From Macrolepiota albuminosa (Eukaryota > Basidiomycota > Agaricomycetes > Agaricales > Agaricaceae), in the NCBI GenBank assembly GCA_027475525.1, contig JAMWFC010000090.1, positions 806,001-870,000 of the forward strand: 64,000 bases of DNA. The letters run 5' to 3'. The notes under the pieces were generated by a model. It did no database searches. It was not told the origin of the DNA and saw nothing but the letters and a program-made list of their open reading frames with translations. Both the position numbers and the translations under genes were made by a program. This document shows, one piece after another, positions 58,317 to 64,000 of this stretch; the stretch's first letter is position 1; each line of letters starts with the position of its first letter.

Positions 58317-59420
58317 TCTAATTTTCATATCTAGTACTTGGTATGGCCTTTATTTGCCTTTATAACTGCTTTGATCCTTCTAGGCATGCTCTCTATGAGG
58401 CTTTGACATACTTCTGGTGGTATTTTATTCCACTCCTTGATCACTCTCTTCCACAACTCATGCACTTCTTTAGAGGGTACTTCATACTCCAAAAGTTTGT
58501 GCTTGATGTAACCCTAGAGGTGTTTGATGGGATTGAGGTTAGAGGATTGGGCAGGCCAGGATCTTACAATGATGTTGTTATCAGAAAACCAAATTGTTGC
58601 CTGTTGGGAGGTGTGTTTTGAGTTGTTGTTTTGCTGAAAATATCATTCTTCCTCTTTTATCATCTTAAGTCTCACAGTACTGTGCAGCATTCATCTTCTT
58701 CTGAACTTCTATGAGCTTCCCCACTTTATTCCAATCCATGCAGCCCCATACCATTAAATTGTTTCCTTCTCCATGCTTGATAGTTGGTGTAGAGGTGCAG
58801 TCAGATAGTGGTTCTCCTGGAATTTTCCACACATATACCTTCCCATCTGATTCAATCCAACTAATCTTTGTCTCATCACTCCATCAAACCCTCTTCTAAT
58901 CCTCCACTGTCCAGTTCTCATAATACTAAGCAAACTTGAGCTGGTTTTCATGATGAGCAGCCTTGAGCATGGAAACTTTCTTCTGTGTTGCTGAGCAAAA
59001 ACCTGCCTCCTTCAATGCATTTCTGACTGTCTGAGGATTAACAGGATTGGAGATGACAAATTAATGAACTGTGTGGCTTGAACAGTATTATCCAGCTTCC
59101 CAGTAGTAATTTGACAAATAATAGACTGTTTGTCATGTGCTGTAAGCTTGGAAGGACAACCTCCAGAATGATTCTCTTTGTTGCCCTCCAGTTCTTTGCT
59201 AATCCTCCCCACAGTACCCTTTCCCAGGCCAGTTTTTGCTTGGATTTGATGCTGAGAATACCCCTCATTGAGGAGAGAAGCAACAGAAGAGCAATTGGCA
59301 GCAGAAATAGGTTGCATAATAGTGGTAGAATGTTAAGAAGGTGATTGATTAAAGTTGAACATGTCAATAGTACAAACAAGGTCACATGACATTGCTTATA
59401 CTTCCCACAAGATGTCTCCA
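58317..59420 (-). pseudogene. Tc1-like transposase relic
   Basis: Read from 59420 downward. The N-terminal helix-turn-helix part is clear (LNEGYSQHQIQAKTGLGKGT, about 59270; GGCPSKLTAHDKQSI). A catalytic-region stretch is readable as SDETKISWIESDGKVYVW (about 58850), then HGEGNNLMVWGCMDW. Frames break several times. It lies between the two long inverted repeats (35452 and 59675) that belonged to it before Gypsy-1 inserted. Confidence 0.8.
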
Positions 59421-59459
59421 TCTTCTACTGCTGAAAAGTGTTGAGAAAATATGAAAATT

Positions 59460-59675
59460 AGAGTGAGTCAAAAAACTGCCCCAATGATTGAATACTTTGT
59501 TTGATTTATTAATCAGCGAGTTCTTGTCTAAATCACATGATCTATACATTATTATGAAGACAGGATGCAGTTGTATGTCATGTGATTTTCCACAATTTTT
59601 TGTTTAGGTAATTGTTGCACATCATGTAAATCTTTTCAAAAGGGCCAAACATTGGGGCAGTTTTTTGAGCCAGTA
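59460..59675. repeat. Tc1-like element, right long inverted repeat
   Basis: Inverted match to 35452-35670, ending GGGGCAGTTTTTTGAGCCAG then TA (59676-59677). Its inner end also carries the inverted terminal motif (CAAAAAACTGCCCCAATG at 59470). Confidence 0.85.
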
Positions 59676-59677
59676 TA

Positions 59678-59730
59678 AAAACTGTCTCAATATTTGGCTT
59701 TTTTGAATAGATTCACATTGATAGGACCCC
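59678..59730. repeat. Second, decayed Tc1 terminal repeat
   Basis: AAAACTGTCTCAATATTTGG and the following GATTCACAT resemble the same Tc1 terminus in direct orientation. An older related element probably lay next to the intact end. Confidence 0.5.
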
Positions 59731-62516
59731 ACACAGGCTAGGCACATCAATGGCAGGCCACAGCAGGCTCATCAGCTCTGGACACCTTGCCACACATGTT
59801 CCAAACTTAGCACACAATTTATCTATTTCAGGCCATATCCAACAGCATGCACAGCAAGCAATGGATCTGATAATGAGCTCCTATTATAGATGGCCACAGA
59901 TAGCACCAACACAAGCACCTCATATTAGCACATGGACACCACCAGGAGTGGCACACTTTAGCACTCCAAAAGCTAACTTTTGCATATTTTTACACTAATA
60001 ACTTGCAGCTAGAGCCTGCCACACCTTTTCACTTGCACTCCATGGCTATACATTGCCATGGATACTTGGCATCAGTCAATCTGGAATAATGCTCTCAGCT
60101 AGTGGCAACACTTATAGGATGGAATGATCTGTCATTTTCATGACAGATAGCTAACAGCATGATTGTGGACTTTTTTACTATATAGTTTAATTTATGGCAT
60201 TTACTTACATTCTTACCAGTTCACCACCCTCTAGCAATGCTTAGCCTCTTAGCAATAGCTAACTTCCTTAACTATAAATATTTACTTTTTATTAGTAGCA
60301 CATCATCAATTTGGCAGTAGGAATTATATCCCAACATTTTGGTCACTCTACACAACAGACTACCTTTTGTTGACTATGTTGGCAAGAGGACTGTGCTTTA
60401 GTTTTCTCTCTCTCTCTCTCTTTCTCTCTCTCTGCAATTCCTTAGTGCCTTGTAACTATGGCTTGGCATTTATGCTTAGATCTGCTAAGCAATCCTATCT
60501 TTTAATTATTTTATTCTAGGTGCTAACACTTAGCATTTTTAGCGACTCTTTTGGTGTCTCTTAGTGCTTTCCCTTGCTGACTCTCTTCATGCCTCTTAAT
60601 GCTTTTCTCTAGCAACTCTTAGCATTCTCCTGCCATGTTTGGAGCTTTATATAAGTGTCTCCAATCACCCACTTTTTTTGTCACCAACCTCTTGTCTATT
60701 GTGCATTCTCTGAGACCTGTCCAGAACTCTCTCACATACTTGGCATGCCCAAAGCTATATTGACTAAGTAGCTGTACTAGTGATAGTGCACCTTCCATAA
60801 ACCGTTGATGATGCCAACTGTGGTTGGATGCACTGGACATTATGCAATACAATGCCATCTCCAGCGCTTAGCATGCATAGAGTGTGAGGAGTTCTGACAG
60901 AGTCCCAGTGTGCTCAAGCAAATGTAATAAGATGATGCTCTTGATAATAGCACCTCAGATGCTACCTAGCAAACTGTAGGCACCATAGCTTAGGCAAGGA
61001 TATTATAAAGAGAAAGAATAGTATAACAAAATGTGCCTGTAGGTAGCACTGCAAATGACAAAGATGATAAAAACAAGGCTAGCACCTAACTTAGTAATAA
61101 AGTCAGGTTAGGCTACAATTTGAACACTAAAAATAACTAGATGCTCAATGGATTACGATTTGTTGTTTTTTACATGTGAAGTAGCTATCTTTTATACTAT
61201 GCACTACTGTATTTTTAAAATGAGTCTATTTGTGGCACTACCAATTAGCACCTCTCCTTGTAGTTACAGCTAATGATGACCTGTCAATGGCAATTGGCAG
61301 CATATAAATGATGGTGACCAATGGTGTTGCAGCCTATTGGCCACAGCAACTCTAAAACTACTTAAAATTGTGCAAGTCTGCTCACTTTTTAATATAATTC
61401 CAATTTGCCAGGCCACTCCAGAGTATGGTCTGAAAATCCTTGACAGATGCCGTGAGTGCTAATGTTGGCACTAAACATTGTATCATTTTCTGATAGGTTA
61501 AAATGTTGGGCTTGAGTATATTCTGTCCCATCATTATTGATTTTTTATACTTTTGATTGAGATGCCTCAACAAATGGCAGCACCTAATGCTAACTCCTTT
61601 CAGAATTGATCAGGGTTTGGTCAGAGTCACCTCTCCATTGTCACACTAGCATTATGAGTTCTGAACTTGCTAAGTCCTTGAAGTCAATGAATAGTGAGTG
61701 CTGAATGTCTGATAAATAGTGGATGAGACTGGTAAGTGAAGCCTGTATTGGAGGCACCAATGCCAGAGATGTTCTGTGTCCAAGAAGATTGCTAGAGTCT
61801 CCAGACTGACAATTGTCAGTAGGCCTATAATGTCCCTTGATGTGCTCAGCCTGAGTAGAAGCCTATCACTGTATCTGCTACTGACCAATTTTTGGGCATT
61901 ATCAACATGGTGTGTGTATAATATACAGCAACAGAAAAATGAGGAAGATAAAAGAGTGAAAAAAAAAAAAATAAAGTAGTTAAGAATAAATAAAAACATC
62001 AATTATAAATACATTCACTCCAAAGTATAGCAAAGATTTCTAGAAAAACATTTATTAGAAATAGATCATATGATTTCTAACAAGTATTTCTTTAGCATAA
62101 AGGCAAGCACCAGAGGTGAAGAGCATTTTCAGAGATTTCTGCATGCCAAGGAATCCTTCATGTGCTTCCTCATCCTTTCTTTCTTTCTCAACTGGATGCT
62201 GATATTGGCTCAGTGCTAGAGCCTAGCAGATGCTGAGCTGCAATCAGTTATAGTGTCTAGTCTCAGACATTCTAGGCATCTCCTTCTCTATCATCTGTTC
62301 AGATAAGCATGTTAATGCTCTTTCATTGCTGCATTAATCTCACTCTGAGTGTAGTTGCATCTGCAGCTACTGCATTTACTCTATTATTTATTATAATTTT
62401 CATTCAAGTTGTATTTTTATCAGTGAGACCAACACTCACAGCTACTCAGTGAGCCTTGCTCACCTCTTACCTTAGTTATTTTGGTCTGCTTCAACATCAT
62501 TTAACATTCACCAACT
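59731..62516. other. Repeat-derived AT-rich interval
   Basis: No gene, tRNA or named element recognised. There is a (CT)n tract at about 60404-60434. Words such as CTCTTAGCATTCTCCTGCC (about 60617) echo 7780-7800. The composition suggests heavily decayed transposons. Confidence 0.45.
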
Positions 62517-62997
62517 GTAAGAACAACTTCTGGAGGCTATAGCTCAGTCACACAGCTGGTAGAGGGAGATCCAAAGTATATTAGAGTATATACTAACAAT
62601 ATCATAATAACTACTCACCTGGCAGAGAGAGATCCAAAGAAAACAAGTCTAGAGATTCTCTATGCCAGGACTGATGCTTTTGAGGCCTCAGAAGTGTAAA
62701 AAAACAACTGGAGAGAACAACAGAACCTTAAAAAAACTCAAAAATTGCTTAAACAAACAATTGCTCAAATAAGACAAGACTTTGGAAGTCAGAAAAGGCA
62801 AAGTCTGGCTTATATAAGCAGTCTGTATGCAGTGTTGAAGAGCCACACTTGTCTTTCTGAATGATAGCTAAAGAACCAAAGCACCTCAAAAGCCAAAAGT
62901 AGTACTAATAAATACTGTTGAAAGAATAAAAGCAGTAAAGTGAAAGACTGAAAGAAAAAATAAGAAAATAGAAATAAGAAAATGAATGAAGAGAGAT
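62517..62997 (+). repeat. tRNA-head SINE-like element, copy 2
   Basis: Starts GTAAGAACAACTTCTGGAGG and continues GGCTATAGCTCAGT, CACACAGC, TGGTAGAG. That is a tRNA 5' half (GGCTATAGCTCAGT...GGTAGAG) with an 8-bp insert. Similarity to copy 1 runs through the whole A-rich 3' part. It ends against a trinucleotide tract that belongs to the neighbouring LINE. Confidence 0.8.
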
Positions 62998-64000
62998 GAT
63001 GATGATGATGATGATGTATTCCTATACCCGCTGGGGCCTTGCCCTATGTCGGGTTCTACGTGTATCTAAGTCTCTACATATTGTCACTGTCTTGTAGCTA
63101 TATCCCTATCCTATCAGCTCCTGCACGAAGTGCAGTTGCCTTGTGCCCAGAAACTGGGCATACGTCCGTATTAGAGTGCTTGGATACTGTACGTATTAGT
63201 GTGGAGTTAGGAAACAGAAAAGGAAAAGAACACAAAAAAACTCCCTTGCTTACCCCCTCCTACTCCTCCTCTTCTTGCCCTTTGGTTTGGTGGACATAGC
63301 GTTGTCTGCTACTGTTAGGTCTCCATATGTCCTCTTGAATTGTCTTGTGCTGTTAACAAACTTGAACAAGGCTTTGATATATTCGGCGTTGCTCAGAAGC
63401 TTGCTCAAGGCCTCTAAGCCTAGGTCCACTGTTCTGGATAGTTCTCGCCATTGCCTCTCGTAGGCACTGCACTGGAGCAGGTAATGTTTGATTGTTTTGT
63501 CTGCTTGGTGGCACACACTACACATAGGCATGTCTGCCCTGCCGAATCGGTGCAAGTATTAGTTAAGAGGGCAGTGTCCTGTTCATAATTGCATCAGGAT
63601 GGAGGCCTGTCTCCGTGGCAAGGCCGTCAGCGTGGTGATGATGCCCCACATGTCTGGTGCCCTGGGGTCTATTGCCTTCAGCCTTCCAAATCTGGGCAAT
63701 GCTTGTGTGGCTTCCAGTGCAGTTTTCCTCTATTGCTTTTTGTGTGTTGCAAGGACTGCCACTTTCGACATCTTTAGTGGTTGGCGTAGGAATGGAAGGC
63801 CTTTCAGCTCTGTTTTCCTGCCCTCTGCTGCGTGTTTTGCTTCCTTATCTGCCCGCTCATTTCCGGGTATGTTTGAGTGCCCTGGTGTCCAGTGATTTCC
63901 ATGCTCGAGTCGATCTCCTGGATTTTCCAGATTCTCTTCAGTGCTTCATCCACTATGTACCTTGCTGAACCTCCCCCTGCACCATCCATCGCCTTCATGC
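62998..64000 (-). pseudogene. Tad-like LINE, 3' end (continues beyond window)
   Basis: Read from 64000 downward: an RNase H tail readable as HWTPGHSNIPGNERADKEAK (about 63890), then RFGRADMPMCSVC and HYLLQCSAYERQWREL (63450-63550, the C-terminal Zn finger), then a stop at 63250 and a 3' untranslated part that ends in (ATC)n at 63018-62998. Frames break around 63570-63800. Repeat-tailed 3' ends are common in fungal LINEs. Confidence 0.78.

Noticed and set aside
62530..62570. Functional tRNA gene
   Set aside because: The A box is split by 8 bp and no anticodon arm or T arm can be folded; it is a SINE head.

Overview
The window reads as nuclear DNA of a filamentous basidiomycete, most likely an Agaricomycete. 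The evidence is short GT-AG introns of about 45-60 nt in every credible host gene, a serine/threonine kinase of the mushroom-expanded TKL type, a seven-helix membrane protein with the VESG signature common in mushrooms, and a transposon load (Helitron, Ngaro-type tyrosine-recombinase retrotransposon, chromodomain Gypsy elements, Tad-like LINEs, Tc1) typical of these fungi. No species can be named from the sequence alone.

Layout. 1-7315: a Helitron on the minus strand with a Rep-helicase gene, cut by a SINE-like insertion. 7316-8690: decayed repeats. 8734-12004: a divergent host pair, nitronate monooxygenase (minus) and an NADP-dependent medium-chain reductase (plus). 12005-16161: no gene I can model with confidence. 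16162-16533: a foldback MITE. 17199-20941: a kinase-armadillo gene. 21813-28233: a complete-looking Ngaro-type element (minus). 28875-32637: two host genes on the minus strand, a seven-helix membrane protein and a RING-like protein with three SUMO-interaction motifs. 33102-34930: a LINE relic.

35452-59675 is a three-layer nest. A Tc1-like element was split by a chromodomain Gypsy element (Gypsy-1, 35676-58311, 746-bp LTRs, TSD TTTAC). Gypsy-1 was itself split inside its protease domain by a second Gypsy element (Gypsy-2, 39469-51127, TSD CCTCT). Both carry cargo not needed for a standard Gypsy cycle. Gypsy-1 has an antisense, intron-containing gene with a Zn2Cys6-spaced cysteine cluster. Gypsy-2 has a 3.3-kb sense gene between the chromodomain and the 3' LTR. 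59676-64000 is mostly non-coding repeat with a second full SINE copy and the 3' end of a Tad-like LINE.

Two cross-cutting signals matter for any reader. First, eleven tandem duplications of exactly 77 bp lie in unrelated sequences; collapsing those inside coding sequence restores reading frames. I read them as unmerged assembly overlaps, not biology. Second, the stop codons and lost catalytic residues in the transposons are overwhelmingly CpG to TpG/CpA changes, so these copies are decaying under cytosine methylation and are not recoded.
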